A DNA stretch of 64,000 bases from positions 2,046,001 to 2,110,000 of the forward strand of contig NZ_JARXOW010000001.1 of NCBI RefSeq assembly GCF_030182585.1, read 5' to 3'. The stretch is from Pedobacter faecalis. Its GTDB lineage: Bacteria; Bacteroidota; Bacteroidia; Sphingobacteriales; Sphingobacteriaceae. Under the pieces are notes generated by a model. The model searched no databases and was not told where the DNA came from. It worked only from the letters and a program-made list of their open reading frames with translations. A program made the position numbers and the translations under genes. The first letter of the stretch is position 1. Each line of letters starts with the position of its first letter. Below are positions 25,622 to 35,135 of this stretch, piece by piece.

Positions 25622-27250
25622 TTAGAAGTCTTTACAAGCTTCGATCAATAGCATTTTGTTGTATTGAGGACTCTTAGTTCCAAGGAAGTCGTTCTCTCCA
25701 ACTGTAGTCGACTGATCAAGATCAGTGATTGTACGGTTGTCTATCACCTTAACCTGGTTTTTCCAGGTAGCACGGAAATCATAGCTTGAGCCAACTTTTA
25801 ACAAAGTAGTTTTAAGCGTACCCGCTTCTGCAGTACCTAATAACTCAAATGCACCATTGGATTCAGCTGGCCTGTAGAACAGGTCAAAGTTAGGCACAAT
25901 GATCTGACCTTTTCCAGGACAGTTTACGTTCAACAATAATGAGATGTTCTCAACCGGAGGACCTGTCGGTGCGCCCAGTACGATCTCGAAATCACCCATA
26001 GAACAAGCATCTGCAATTCCACCCTGAGCCAGTACTTGCCCTGTTGAATTGATCACGCGGTATTTCAAAGGTATTCCAGCTGGAAGTCCGTCTAACGGCT
26101 CGACCTTGCCATTGCTGATAATGATGGTCTCAACAGCAAGACGGTCGGTTTGCGTATCATTCCAGATCTCTACAGTCATCGGCTCAGTACCCATGTTCAT
26201 CCATGGTGCTACAAAAGTTGCTTGAGGAATACCGCAGGTAGCTGGTCTCTCAATATAGTCACCAATGAAAAATACGGTTAAGTGGTTTGTCTGGAAATTT
26301 ACAGTAGGTTTACCGTTAACCATCGCTACAGTGCCTACTCCTTCGTAAGTAAAACGTCCTGTTTCTGTCTGATAACTGAAAATAGAAAGCTGATCACCAG
26401 CTTTTACCGGAGTGCCGGTACTCTGAGGCATAAATTCAGGATCTACCTGGATAGAGACAGTGATCGGCGTACTGAATTGCTTGATCTCCACACCACCTAT
26501 AAACATCCTGATGTCGGTGAAACCAGCAGGAAGGAAGAAAGCATCTCCTGTATTACCTCCAGGCAATACTACATCGTCAGCACTTAATTTCCCACCAGGG
26601 AACAATGTTAATGCAGCAGGCTCGTCAGGGTTGATATTGATGATCTGTGCAGTAAGCGTAGATCCTGTCAACGTTGTGCCGTTAGCTGCCTTAAACTGAG
26701 TACCGGCAGGGATGGTTACTGTAGTAGTTTCTTCAACTGTAGCCGAGGTAGGCGTAGTGAAGGTAAGTGGAGCAGCTGGTGTACCATTAGTAAGCGGCGC
26801 GTCAGCAATCACTACAGTCGAAGCCGGACTTGGTGCAACTGTTTTCAGCATAGTAACGTTAACGATCTGCTGGAACTGGTTGAACAAAATAGTCATCGGT
26901 ATACGCTTAGGCTCGTATCCAGGTGCAGTAATTAACACATCGAAAGCCAAATCCTTGTTTGCTGTAGGTACATCTTTAGGAGTTACCCCGATAGTAACAA
27001 TACCAGCAGGCGCATAAATTTTCTTAGTACCAGAGAAATCATAGATACTTGCTGCATCCTGTCCTTCAACTGTTACGTTGATATTGCTCGGTAATTCCTC
27101 ACCCGTTGAGCTTTTCAGGATAAGCGTAGCTTTATATTTGATCACATCGGCATCAAATATAATGTTCATCTCGCTTGCCGGGTTCTTGCAACTGTTAAAG
27201 AGGCAAACTGCGGCAAGCAGAAAGGTAAAAATTTTCGTCAAGTTTTTCAT
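25622..27250 (-). CDS. Lipoprotein of a barrel-lipoprotein pair, copy A
   Basis: A 542-residue secreted lipoprotein (lipobox Cys near residue 21, CKNPASEM). It is predicted all-beta: an N-terminal Ig/carboxypeptidase-like domain (about 35-135), a Ser/Thr/Pro-rich linker with VTIPAGTQF, a middle domain with GGVEIKQFSTPI and PVKAGDQL, and a C-terminal pair of beta domains. I do not recognise an enzymatic motif. Paralogous in order and motifs to the lipoprotein at 32811-34427 (shared CKNP, IPAGTxF, GGVExKxFSxP, PVKAGDxL). The upstream barrel gene is 12 nt away. The two are inferred to form an outer-membrane/surface complex of unknown role. Confidence 0.75.
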   Translation of the reverse strand: MKNLTKIFTFLLAAVCLFNSCKNPASEMNIIFDADVIKYKATLILKSSTGEELPSNINVTVEGQDAASIYDFSGTKKIYAPAGIVTIGVTPKDVPTANKDLAFDVLITAPGYEPKRIPMTILFNQFQQIVNVTMLKTVAPSPASTVVIADAPLTNGTPAAPLTFTTPTSATVEETTTVTIPAGTQFKAANGTTLTGSTLTAQIININPDEPAALTLFPGGKLSADDVVLPGGNTGDAFFLPAGFTDIRMFIGGVEIKQFSTPITVSIQVDPEFMPQSTGTPVKAGDQLSIFSYQTETGRFTYEGVGTVAMVNGKPTVNFQTNHLTVFFIGDYIERPATCGIPQATFVAPWMNMGTEPMTVEIWNDTQTDRLAVETIIISNGKVEPLDGLPAGIPLKYRVINSTGQVLAQGGIADACSMGDFEIVLGAPTGPPVENISLLLNVNCPGKGQIIVPNFDLFYRPAESNGAFELLGTAEAGTLKTTLLKVGSSYDFRATWKNQVKVIDNRTITDLDQSTTVGENDFLGTKSPQYNKMLLIEACKDF

Positions 27251-27262
27251 ATTGTAAATGTA

Positions 27263-27982
27263 TTAAAGGGCAAAATTAAAATTGATCTGAAGCACCGGCA
27301 TAAATCTGTAGTGCGACATGTTCTCACGGAACTGCGCTTCGTTCTCGCTGTTATAAGCAAGCATCTTGCTTCCTGTAAGTGTTACGTCAGGCTTACCCAG
27401 GTAATAGGTACCTATGGCAAAACCCACGTTAAACTTGTTTCTTGGGAAAACATGGTCAAAACCGAATCCCAGGTAAGGGGCAACATTGTTCCATTTTACA
27501 GTTCCTGTCAGCTGACCAAGATCATCGCTCGGGATCAGGATATCACCATACTTGTAGGTACCTTTATAGCTCACTACCGCATCACCTTCAGCTTTCCAGA
27601 AATACCCGGCACCTGCCGTAACCACGATTTTGCGTGAAAGGCTTGTTTCAGCAAGGAAAGGATGCCAGTCAAACATGACGTGGGCATTGCCGAAATCAAC
27701 ATCAAAGTCAACATTCGTAGGCTGTGTACCAACACTATAAACAAAATCTCCCTTAACAGGCAAAATACTCGCGCCACCACGTACGGCAAAAGCTGGCGTA
27801 GGTGCGTATTTCAATTCCAGACCAACACCCTGAGTGGCGATGTGTGCGCTGATGTAATATTTGCTCCGTGCAGCGCTGTCAACCGGCGTACGCATATCCT
27901 GTTCGCTGCTTTCCTGTGCCTGCACACCGAATCCTGTCAGTAATAGCAAGCCTAAACATAATGATGTAAGTTTTTCTTTCAT
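27263..27982 (-). CDS. Outer membrane beta-barrel protein of a barrel-lipoprotein pair, copy A
   Basis: A 239-residue protein with a signal peptide (cleavage after VQAQ) and alternating amphipathic strands ending in the aromatic strand FMPVLQINFNFAL, typical of small outer membrane barrels (8-10 strands). Its closest relative in the window is the barrel at 34434-35135. Shared blocks: HIATQGVGLELKYA against AGTQGFGVAARYA, GAGYFWKAEGD against GAGYFFKAEAT, and NVGFAIGTYYLGKPDVTLTG against NVNVDLGTYYLSAPSVTMVG. It is co-transcribed with the lipoprotein downstream. Function is unknown. Confidence 0.8.
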   Translation of the reverse strand: MKEKLTSLCLGLLLLTGFGVQAQESSEQDMRTPVDSAARSKYYISAHIATQGVGLELKYAPTPAFAVRGGASILPVKGDFVYSVGTQPTNVDFDVDFGNAHVMFDWHPFLAETSLSRKIVVTAGAGYFWKAEGDAVVSYKGTYKYGDILIPSDDLGQLTGTVKWNNVAPYLGFGFDHVFPRNKFNVGFAIGTYYLGKPDVTLTGSKMLAYNSENEAQFRENMSHYRFMPVLQINFNFAL

Positions 27983-28155
27983 AAGCTAATTTTTAATAGG
28001 GGTATCTTGTTAATTTTAAAGGTTACTTATTGTATAATTCACACTAATACATAAACTCCGCGCTAATATAGTCATAATCACTGCATTGTGTTGAGTTTAA
28101 TGTTAACTTTTTTCCAAATTCTGTTAAATTTATCTACATATCCGCCTCAAACGCA

Positions 28156-29631
28156 TCAATAAGCATTTTTATGTCCTGCAAAAACCTGCCAGACGGTTAA
28201 AAACGCAATTTTCAAATCCAAAAGCATAGACCAGTTCTCCAAATACCATATATCGGCCGACACCCTGGCTTCCATAGAGCCTTCTTCAGACGTTTCACCC
28301 CTGAATCCGGTAACTTGAGCCCAGCCCGTAATCCCCGGCATAATAAAATGCCTGACCATAAATCGGTCTATCATTTCCGAGTAAGCATCCGTATGCTGCA
28401 GCATGTGCGGCCGGGGTCCAACCACAGACATATGTCCGACAAACACATTGAAAAACTGTGGCAGTTCATCTAAGCTCGTCCTTCGCATAAAAGCTCCCAA
28501 GCGGGTTATCCTGTGATCACCTTTCACCGCCTGACGCTTGTCGCTGTCTTCATTTACCCGCATACTCCTGAATTTCAAACAGAAGAACGGCAGATTGTCT
28601 TTTCCTGAACGCAGCTGTTTAAAAAAAACAGGCCCTTTCGAATCAAGTTTAATCAATAAAGCCAGCAAAGGAACAGCCCAACTAAGTATAAACACAATAA
28701 CTAAGGATGAAAACACGATATCAAACACGCGCTTAGCCATTTTGTTTTGCATTAATTCAAGTGGCTCCTGCCTTGGGCTTATCACAGGAAAATGGCCCAG
28801 CATACGCACATTAACGTTCTTGTGAAAATGATCCTTAACGTCGGGCACAAGCCTGAACCGGATCATCTCCCTGTCTGCCGCAAGCATCAGTGCTTTTATC
28901 TTACTCTGGGCCCGATCTGGCAAGGCACAGTAGATCTCCTTAATACCATTTTCTTTGGCGTAGGCTATGCAGTCGTTAACCCCGCCCAGCACCCTAACGT
29001 CGCCTGCCTGGAGGTTCGGTTTATCATCAAAAAAACCCATCACCCTTAGTCCAAGGTTTTTCCGGCTTTCCATAACCTTCTCCAGTTCCACCCCAACGGG
29101 TCCCGCTCCTACAATAATTACCTTAGTGTTTTCTACCAGCGTATCGCGATGCGCCTTCCGGAAAAGAAGAAAAGCGATCTTCCCCATCACCAGGGCCGGT
29201 GCAAAGATCAATGCTGCATAAACAATCTCTTTCCGGTCAAGATCAAACTCCTTCACGTAAAAAGACAGGCAACTTACGCCCAAACCAAAGAGAAACAGGG
29301 TAATTATCGTCTGCTTAATGGTTGGAATCGCCTCTTTAGACACCGCATGCCTGTATAGTCCCGTTACCCGGGTCAGATACATCCATAATAGGTTTATCAC
29401 CACCATATGCATCGTGTTCAGCGGCTTAAGTGCGTCCAGATCAAGAAGAAAATAAACCAGGTAAGCAGACGCATTAAGCAGGACAAGGTCCAGAAACACA
29501 CCGATGATCTTATAAATAAAGGTATACTTATCTGCTATAGACGAGCTAAAACTTAGATGATCTATCTTACTTGCCGGTGGTGATAGTACCAGCGAAGCTG
29601 CGGAAGACCAGGTATAAGAAGAAGAGCTCAC
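28156..29631 (-). CDS. Undecaprenyl-phosphate hexose-1-phosphate transferase (WcaJ/WbaP-like), copy 1
   Basis: A priming enzyme that transfers a hexose-1-phosphate from a nucleotide sugar to undecaprenyl phosphate and starts an exopolysaccharide repeat unit at the inner membrane. It has 491 residues: several membrane helices in the first 150, a Rossmann-like middle domain ([17 protein letters not shown]), a fifth hydrophobic segment near 315, and the catalytic bacterial sugar-transferase domain. Conserved motifs are [40 protein letters not shown] and [15 protein letters not shown]. The closest relative is the next gene upstream, with the same C-terminal NAY ending. WcaJ-type members use glucose, but substrate choice here is not certain. 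Confidence 0.9.
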   Translation of the reverse strand: MSSSSYTWSSAASLVLSPPASKIDHLSFSSSIADKYTFIYKIIGVFLDLVLLNASAYLVYFLLDLDALKPLNTMHMVVINLLWMYLTRVTGLYRHAVSKEAIPTIKQTIITLFLFGLGVSCLSFYVKEFDLDRKEIVYAALIFAPALVMGKIAFLLFRKAHRDTLVENTKVIIVGAGPVGVELEKVMESRKNLGLRVMGFFDDKPNLQAGDVRVLGGVNDCIAYAKENGIKEIYCALPDRAQSKIKALMLAADREMIRFRLVPDVKDHFHKNVNVRMLGHFPVISPRQEPLELMQNKMAKRVFDIVFSSLVIVFILSWAVPLLALLIKLDSKGPVFFKQLRSGKDNLPFFCLKFRSMRVNEDSDKRQAVKGDHRITRLGAFMRRTSLDELPQFFNVFVGHMSVVGPRPHMLQHTDAYSEMIDRFMVRHFIMPGITGWAQVTGFRGETSEEGSMEARVSADIWYLENWSMLLDLKIAFLTVWQVFAGHKNAY

Positions 29632-29716
29632 AATAAAAAACTACTTTATTCGTTATCAAATGTTTAAGATGGCAAACTTAACCAAATTAATCCGATAAAC
29701 AAAACTTCCGGAAGTG

Positions 29717-31108
29717 TTAATATGCGTTCTCCTCTCCCTTGAGCATATTAATCACCGTCATAAAAACAATCTTCACGTCGAGCATACCTGTCCAGTTTTC
29801 CAGGTACCAGATATCAAACTCCACGCGTTTACGCATGGCGTCATCTTCCTTCGTTTCACCGCGGTACCCGTTTACCTGCGCCCAGCCTGTGATGCCAGGT
29901 TTAGTAAAATGGCGGACCATGAATTGGCCTATAATTGCTTTGTACGCTTCTGTATGGCTCAGCATATGCGGGCGTGGACCAACTACACTCATACTTCCAT
30001 AAAACACATTGAAAAACTGAGGCAATTCATCCAGGCTTGTTTTGCGCAGGAAACGTCCAATTGGAGTGATCCGATCATCGTCTTTCGTAGCCTGCTTCTT
30101 GTCGCTGTCTTTATTTACCTTCATGCTCCGAAACTTGTAACACCAGAACGGTTCATCGTTCCGGCCACTGCGCAATTGCTTAAAGAGCACCGGGCCTGGA
30201 CTCTGCAGTTTAATCAGTATTGCGATAATCGGATAAAGCCAGCTCATGATAAACACAATAACGAGTCCGCTAAAAATAACATCAAAAGCCCGCTTCTTAA
30301 AACGGTTGCCCATAATTTCCAGCGGCTCGTTGCGCAAGGTAATCACAGGGAACTCACCACCCATATAATTGATCGTATAGGGGGCGGCTAGGGTACCTGC
30401 AATGTCGGGGATAAACTTTAAACGCAGACATTGCTTATCAGCCTCGCGCACCAGATTATGAATATGCGACATCCGGTCGGGCGGCACTGCAACATAAAGA
30501 TCCTGCACGCCATTTGCCGCAGCCTGTTCCATCTCGCTAACCACATCCTCAGAGAGCATTCCCGTTTTATAGTTAAATCCACTGCTCGTATTGCCCACAA
30601 ATCCGTAAAAATCAAAGTTCTTTCTTGCTTTGAGATATTCCGCCAAACGCTGGCCTGTGGGATTCAAACCCATTACCGCAACTTTTTTCGTGACCTTATA
30701 CTTGTTAATCAGCAAGAACTGCAGTGCCGTGCCTATAAAGCGGTTAAGTATGAAGGAAAGTCCGAGCAGGATATAAAATACCACGATAAAAGTCCGGGAA
30801 AATTCCGCGTCTTTCTGGAACATCAGGTATAACGAAAACAAGATAAAGTGCATCAGTACACTGCGCCAGGTACCCCGGTATATCCTTTCCAGTTTACGGG
30901 CGCCATATTCGGTGTAGAGTCCAAAAAGCGTCGCATTGAAAAGCCAGATCAAATTGCAGACAACCACATAATGCTTCAAAAGCTCAATCCAGACGTCCTT
31001 TCCCAGCAAATTTGTCACATAATAAGCGACGAAATACACCAGGTTGAGCATTAATAAATCAGTGACCGCGAGGATGTAACGTAGAAGATAAAGATACCGT
31101 GTCTGCAT
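29717..31108 (-). CDS. Undecaprenyl-phosphate hexose-1-phosphate transferase (WcaJ/WbaP-like), copy 2
   Basis: Second priming transferase, 463 residues, same architecture as its neighbour: N-terminal membrane helices, a Rossmann-like domain (KVAVMGLNPTGQRLAEYL), then the catalytic domain with [40 protein letters not shown] and [15 protein letters not shown]. It lacks the extra N-terminal 30 residues of copy 1. The 85-nt gap between the two genes holds no obvious terminator, so they may be co-transcribed. Two tandem priming enzymes suggest either two polymers or two initiating sugars. Confidence 0.9.
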   Translation of the reverse strand: MQTRYLYLLRYILAVTDLLMLNLVYFVAYYVTNLLGKDVWIELLKHYVVVCNLIWLFNATLFGLYTEYGARKLERIYRGTWRSVLMHFILFSLYLMFQKDAEFSRTFIVVFYILLGLSFILNRFIGTALQFLLINKYKVTKKVAVMGLNPTGQRLAEYLKARKNFDFYGFVGNTSSGFNYKTGMLSEDVVSEMEQAAANGVQDLYVAVPPDRMSHIHNLVREADKQCLRLKFIPDIAGTLAAPYTINYMGGEFPVITLRNEPLEIMGNRFKKRAFDVIFSGLVIVFIMSWLYPIIAILIKLQSPGPVLFKQLRSGRNDEPFWCYKFRSMKVNKDSDKKQATKDDDRITPIGRFLRKTSLDELPQFFNVFYGSMSVVGPRPHMLSHTEAYKAIIGQFMVRHFTKPGITGWAQVNGYRGETKEDDAMRKRVEFDIWYLENWTGMLDVKIVFMTVINMLKGEENAY

Positions 31109-31384
31109 GTAGCGAATAAAAAATTAAATAAAATAGCTTATCTCATTTATTTTTTTCTGGTTCACAACAAAATTACAAATTTATACCGGCATTTTCAGAA
31201 TTATTTTCTAGTCGCAATATTATGATATGCTATATTTTTCATGAAAAAATCGTTAATTTTAATTTTGCTAATACGTTTTATTTGTATTTAATGTAATTTT
31301 ACAACCAGATCATCGAAAGATGTGATTTTTCCTCCCTGTTCGAACAAATTTTACCAAACAATCTTTAATATAACCCTACTGAAC

Positions 31385-31570
31385 ATGGAAAAGCATCCAG
31401 AACCAACATGGCTGAGTGAGGCCAGGGTATACGCCAAATGCCCAAGATGCAAAACCGGAGACCTCGACACCAGAATTCCCCGTGGATTTTTAGTTAAGCG
31501 TCTGCTCGGCCATAGCTTTAAACGCTACAAGTGCAACAACTGTGGCGCAAAAATATATGTAAGGGCATAA
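31385..31570 (+). CDS. Small zinc-ribbon protein (61 aa)
   Basis: A 61-residue protein with two CxxC pairs (KCPRCK near 19-22 and KCNNCG near 52-55) that should form one zinc ribbon. Between them lies a basic segment (RGFLVKRLLGHSFKRYK). The ATG at 31385 is preferred over an upstream in-frame start because it opens just before the first CxxC with normal spacing. Nucleic-acid binding is possible but not shown. It is convergent with the nucleotidyltransferase gene, and the 275-nt A/T-rich region upstream of it is shared with the divergent priming transferase. Confidence 0.75.
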   Translation: MEKHPEPTWLSEARVYAKCPRCKTGDLDTRIPRGFLVKRLLGHSFKRYKCNNCGAKIYVRA

Positions 31571-31592
31571 AAAAGCCCGCATCAAAGCGGGC
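31571..31592 (-). terminator. Intrinsic terminator of the nucleotidyltransferase gene
   Basis: A 7-bp stem, AGCCCGC and GCGGGCT, with a 6-nt loop. A T-run follows only on the minus strand (the plus strand shows AAAAAA before the stem), so it terminates the minus-strand gene that ends at 31606. Confidence 0.8.
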
Positions 31593-31605
31593 TGAGAATC
31601 TTGCA

Positions 31606-32517
31606 TTAAGCCCAGAGGTTCTCCGGATATACGCCGTCGTTGACCAGCTTTTGCAGTTCCCCGCGCACCACCGCGGCATCTTCCTTAAAAGTCACACCAA
31701 ACCATTTGGCCGGTGTAGGAATCATTTTAAGTTCAGCTTTCCCCGCCTTGATACACAGGTCGGCAACTTCCGGAATTAAAAATTCCGCTTTCAAATCAGT
31801 TTCGAGATGCTTATCCAGGAACTTGCTGTATTCGCCCTCACTCCAGTTTACAAATTCTGGCGTAAAACAAAAGAAATTCATGCTTACCTTCGTATCCAGC
31901 GGCAATTCCTTTTCTGAGTCGCCTTCTTTCGTAATAGCCTTGCCATCTACCTTGTAGATCTCCTTACGCTCAATAATTCCGCTTACATTACCTTCAGCAT
32001 TCACGCTGATCTCTCCGCGGGTAACTGATCCATTGTCGCTCAAAGTATTCTTTAATAAATATCCCATGCTGGCGTACTTGCCGTCTGTCGCCTGGCTAGT
32101 AAGGAAATCATAAGCCAACTTGAAGGACTCATACCCGTAAAAATCATCCGCGTTGATTACCGCAAAAGGACCATCTACCACATCCTTTGTGCATAGCAGC
32201 GCATGCTGTGTGCCGAAAGGCTTCACCCGCTCAGCGGGAATAGTTCTACCGCCGCTAAATTTATCGGGCGACTGATACACATAGTCCAATTCAATTTTAC
32301 CAGACAGCTTCGGCTCAATAGCGGCCTTGAAAGCCTCGGCAAATTCTTCACGAATAATAAAGATCACCTTACCAAACCCTGCTTTAATCGCATCATAAAT
32401 AGAGTACTCCATAATCGTTTCGCCCGAAGGGCCAAATGATTCTGTTTGTTTGTTACCACCATAACGGCTGGCCATACCGGCCGCCAGAATTACAAGAGCA
32501 GGTTTCATTTCAGACAT
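31606..32517 (-). CDS. Sugar-phosphate nucleotidyltransferase family protein
   Basis: A 303-residue NTP-transferase fold. The nucleotide loop is LVILAAGMASRYGGNKQTESFGP near residue 8, a variant of the GGxGTR signature, and the metal-binding segment is VINADDFYGYESF. GTQHALLCTKD and the C-terminal WFGVTFKEDAAVV also fit the family. It probably activates a sugar-1-phosphate for polysaccharide synthesis, given the neighbouring priming transferases, but it is not one of the well-characterised GalU/RfbA/ManC types, so the nucleotide and sugar are unknown. It has its own terminator downstream. Confidence 0.8.
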   Translation of the reverse strand: MSEMKPALVILAAGMASRYGGNKQTESFGPSGETIMEYSIYDAIKAGFGKVIFIIREEFAEAFKAAIEPKLSGKIELDYVYQSPDKFSGGRTIPAERVKPFGTQHALLCTKDVVDGPFAVINADDFYGYESFKLAYDFLTSQATDGKYASMGYLLKNTLSDNGSVTRGEISVNAEGNVSGIIERKEIYKVDGKAITKEGDSEKELPLDTKVSMNFFCFTPEFVNWSEGEYSKFLDKHLETDLKAEFLIPEVADLCIKAGKAELKMIPTPAKWFGVTFKEDAAVVRGELQKLVNDGVYPENLWA

Positions 32518-32594
32518 AGTTGTAAATTATTATTTAAAATTATTTGCATTTATCAAATCAAATATCAAAATTCACGATCAATTAGGGATACCTA

Positions 32595-32623
32595 AACAAT
32601 AACAGCAAAACAATGTTATTGTT
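32595..32623. promoter_or_regulatory. Inverted repeat, candidate operator
   Basis: A perfect 10-bp inverted repeat (AACAATAACA and TGTTATTGTT) separated by 9 nt. It lies between the divergent nucleotidyltransferase and a 33-codon membrane peptide frame, 22 nt before the latter's ATG. It could be a dimer-binding operator or an RNA hairpin. Confidence 0.5.
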
Positions 32624-32645
32624 ATAATCAACTTAACCAAATATT

Positions 32646-32747
32646 ATGAACGTCGAAATAATCATCTGCACATTAGCGTTTCTTTACGTCCTGGTCTGGC
32701 TATGGCTATGGTTTCAAATGAAAAAAGCTGTCACCACCGAGGATTAA
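32646..32747 (+). CDS. Single-pass membrane microprotein (33 aa)
   Basis: An ATG-started 33-codon frame whose residues 4-24 are strongly hydrophobic and Trp-rich (IIICTLAFLYVLVWLWLW), followed by a short charged tail (QMKKAVTTED). The layout matches single-pass bacterial microproteins. No family is recognised. It stands between the nucleotidyltransferase and the lipoprotein copy B, with a perfect inverted repeat just upstream. A chance frame is not excluded. Confidence 0.5.
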   Translation: MNVEIIICTLAFLYVLVWLWLWFQMKKAVTTED

Positions 32748-32780
32748 AAAAAATGGCCTTAGAGATTACGCTCCAAAGCC
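32746..32780 (-). terminator. Intrinsic terminator of lipoprotein copy B
   Basis: On the minus strand GGCTTTGGAG pairs with CTCTAAGGCC (10 bp including two G-U pairs, 6-nt loop), followed by a run of eight T. It lies just after the lipoprotein stop. Confidence 0.75.
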
Positions 32781-32810
32781 AAATATATCATTATTAACTA
32801 CACCGTCCTA

Positions 32811-34427
32811 CTAGTTACAATTTGGTAACTTAAATTGTGCTAAAACGTTAACAGTGTTTGTGGATTGAACATAGGTTGCGGTACCGCTTACTGTACCCGG
32901 AAAGGTAAAGTTTTCCTTTCTGAACATAATCTCAGCGGTTTTCCAGTTGTTACCGTATTGCGCCTCTACCACATATTCGGTGTTGTTTTTGAGTATCAGA
33001 TCAAGTTTTCCATTAACAACATACACTACCGAGCTTTGTGTTGAACCTTTCTCCCTGATTCTCGCCCAGGAGCTAACGTTTTCGTTAACCGGTTTATTCG
33101 GACAAGTACCCTGAAGTACCATCTTCACGTTGACCAAATCGATGTTGGTCGCCGGCGGAATATCTAATACAATCGAACCGGTAGCACAGGAAGGCATGAA
33201 AGGTGTTACGAGGTAACGAGTCCGAAGCGTCTCGTCAAAGATCTGAAACCTAACGTTCTCGTTAGGGATACGGACGGTCCATTGATTGGAGCCGGAAACA
33301 TATGCGTATGAACCGGTAGTATAGCCACGTTCCGACTCGATATACACCACATAATTTGCACCTACTCTTCCAGGTGCATTGACTGTTATTTGGAACGGTT
33401 TATCACAGAATGACGAAGTCCAGTCAAAGTTCCAAAAAGAAAGGTGACTTGCCGTAAACGATGCGGATAAATTACCTCTCCCGTCATCCGCAATCGTTGC
33501 GGATGACTCGAATTTCCACTGCCCGGTTTTATCGTCAAGGCTCCAAACAGGTAGCTTGTCGCCTGCCTTAACAGGCTGCCCTGTCTCAGGATTGGTCACA
33601 TTATTACTCACATCCATCTTAATCTCAAGGGGCTTCGAGAAGTTTTTCACCTCTACTCCGCCCGCATACATATCCATCGCAATAAAACCCGCCGTAATAA
33701 ATGCAACACCGCCAGGTATTGGCTGACCGTTCTCACCCGTGATGTTCGTTACATTAAATCCGCCTGGAAATGCGGTTAGAGATTCCGTTGATTCGGTCCC
33801 GTATTGTACAATGCGAGTCTCCAACTGAGCGGCTACTATCTTGTTTCCCTGAGCATCAAGAAATTCCGTTCCGGCAGGTATCACAATAGATGCCTGTTCG
33901 CTCATACCCGCATTAGCAGGTGTCTCAATGGTAATAGGAGCAGTTGGAACACCTCCCTGCAACGGAAATTCTTCCACTAGCGCAGTAGTTCCAGGAACAG
34001 GGTTGGCATATTCAATCACCGGAACAACCACCGACTGCGGTTCATCTGCAGTAATACGGAAAGTATGCGTTGCCGGCGTAAATCCAGGAACTTCCGCGGC
34101 TACGGTAAAGACGATAGGATCCGACTCAGAAGGCATTACACCTTTCTTCAAGGCCAGGAAAATACGACCTTCCGAAGCATTAAAAGTCGTTTTATTATCG
34201 GAGGTTACTACCTTATCAGCATCCGGGCCACCAATGGTTACCGGAAAATTGTTAGGCTGGTTTGCCGCACCATCTACAGCGTTCACAAACTGAACAGCCG
34301 TGGGAGCCTTAAGTACATTGGTATTTATGTTAATGGTTACACCCTCACCAGGGTTTTTACAAGCATACAGCACTACGCCAGCCGACAGCAATGCGAACAG
34401 TATCAGAAGAATATCTTTAGTTTTCAT
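32811..34427 (-). CDS. Lipoprotein of a barrel-lipoprotein pair, copy B
   Basis: A 538-residue lipoprotein with signal peptide and lipobox Cys (YACKNPGEG). It is mostly beta structure and shares the full motif order with copy A: CKNP, an N-terminal Ig-like domain, TAPITIETPANAG, IVIPAGTEF, GGVEVKNFSKPLEI, PVKAGDKLPVW, then a C-terminal beta region. No catalytic motif is evident. The upstream barrel gene is 6 nt away. Same inferred role as copy A, a surface-exposed partner of a small outer membrane barrel. Confidence 0.75.
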   Translation of the reverse strand: MKTKDILLILFALLSAGVVLYACKNPGEGVTININTNVLKAPTAVQFVNAVDGAANQPNNFPVTIGGPDADKVVTSDNKTTFNASEGRIFLALKKGVMPSESDPIVFTVAAEVPGFTPATHTFRITADEPQSVVVPVIEYANPVPGTTALVEEFPLQGGVPTAPITIETPANAGMSEQASIVIPAGTEFLDAQGNKIVAAQLETRIVQYGTESTESLTAFPGGFNVTNITGENGQPIPGGVAFITAGFIAMDMYAGGVEVKNFSKPLEIKMDVSNNVTNPETGQPVKAGDKLPVWSLDDKTGQWKFESSATIADDGRGNLSASFTASHLSFWNFDWTSSFCDKPFQITVNAPGRVGANYVVYIESERGYTTGSYAYVSGSNQWTVRIPNENVRFQIFDETLRTRYLVTPFMPSCATGSIVLDIPPATNIDLVNVKMVLQGTCPNKPVNENVSSWARIREKGSTQSSVVYVVNGKLDLILKNNTEYVVEAQYGNNWKTAEIMFRKENFTFPGTVSGTATYVQSTNTVNVLAQFKLPNCN

Positions 34428-34433
34428 AGCAGG

Positions 34434-35135
34434 TTATTTTGAGAATTTAAAGGTCAGATTAAGTTGCAGTACCGGAAGCCACCTGTAGTCTTTCATGTTG
34501 CGTTCCAATATCGGTCCGTTGTGGCCATTATCTGCAAGGTACTCCGTGCCCACCATGGTCACGCTTGGAGCAGAAAGATAATAAGTTCCCAAATCAACGT
34601 TCACGTTGAACCGACCTTGAGGAATACCTCTGCCGAAGCCTAGTCCGAAGTAAGGCGCAAATTCTTTATAAGTCGCCGTAGTCGTTAATTTGCCTATTTC
34701 CTCAGGTTCAAGCGTAATACCATCCTGGGTCACAGACTCATTAGGTATCGTTTCCATCGTCGCCTCCGCCTTAAAGAAGTAGCCGGCACCTGCGTTGATC
34801 CGCAGCCAGCTAATCGGACTGAATTCTGCCCACAAATGCATGTTGGAAGCCTCTGCTTTCAAGGTGTTATCAGAAGATAAATTGTCAAAGCTGATACCTT
34901 TTTCAATTTTTACTGATCCGAAAGAAGCACCCAGGCGGGCAGAAAGGTTAGGCAAGAAAGCGTAACGGGCTGCTACGCCGAATCCCTGTGTACCAGCGTG
35001 GGCCTGTACGGCAGCGTTTTCCAATGAGAACTTAAAGCCAGAAGCAGATTTAGCAGAATCGGCAGGCGCGTCCTGAGCCCAAACTGCAACAACACTCATG
35101 CACAAAACAAGGAACGAGAGTAAGCGTCTTTTCAT
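34434..35135 (-). CDS. Outer membrane beta-barrel protein of a barrel-lipoprotein pair, copy B
   Basis: A 233-residue barrel with signal peptide (MKRRLLSFLVLC, cleavage after VWAQ) and C-terminal aromatic strand WLPVLQLNLTFKF. The ATG at 35135 is used because an in-frame upstream extension of 40 residues runs into non-conserved Cys/Phe-rich sequence. Paralogous to the barrel at 27263-27982. The pair is transcribed away from the LuxR-type gene across a 218-nt A/T-rich gap in which no clear operator is seen. Confidence 0.8.
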   Translation of the reverse strand: MKRRLLSFLVLCMSVVAVWAQDAPADSAKSASGFKFSLENAAVQAHAGTQGFGVAARYAFLPNLSARLGASFGSVKIEKGISFDNLSSDNTLKAEASNMHLWAEFSPISWLRINAGAGYFFKAEATMETIPNESVTQDGITLEPEEIGKLTTTATYKEFAPYFGLGFGRGIPQGRFNVNVDLGTYYLSAPSVTMVGTEYLADNGHNGPILERNMKDYRWLPVLQLNLTFKFSK

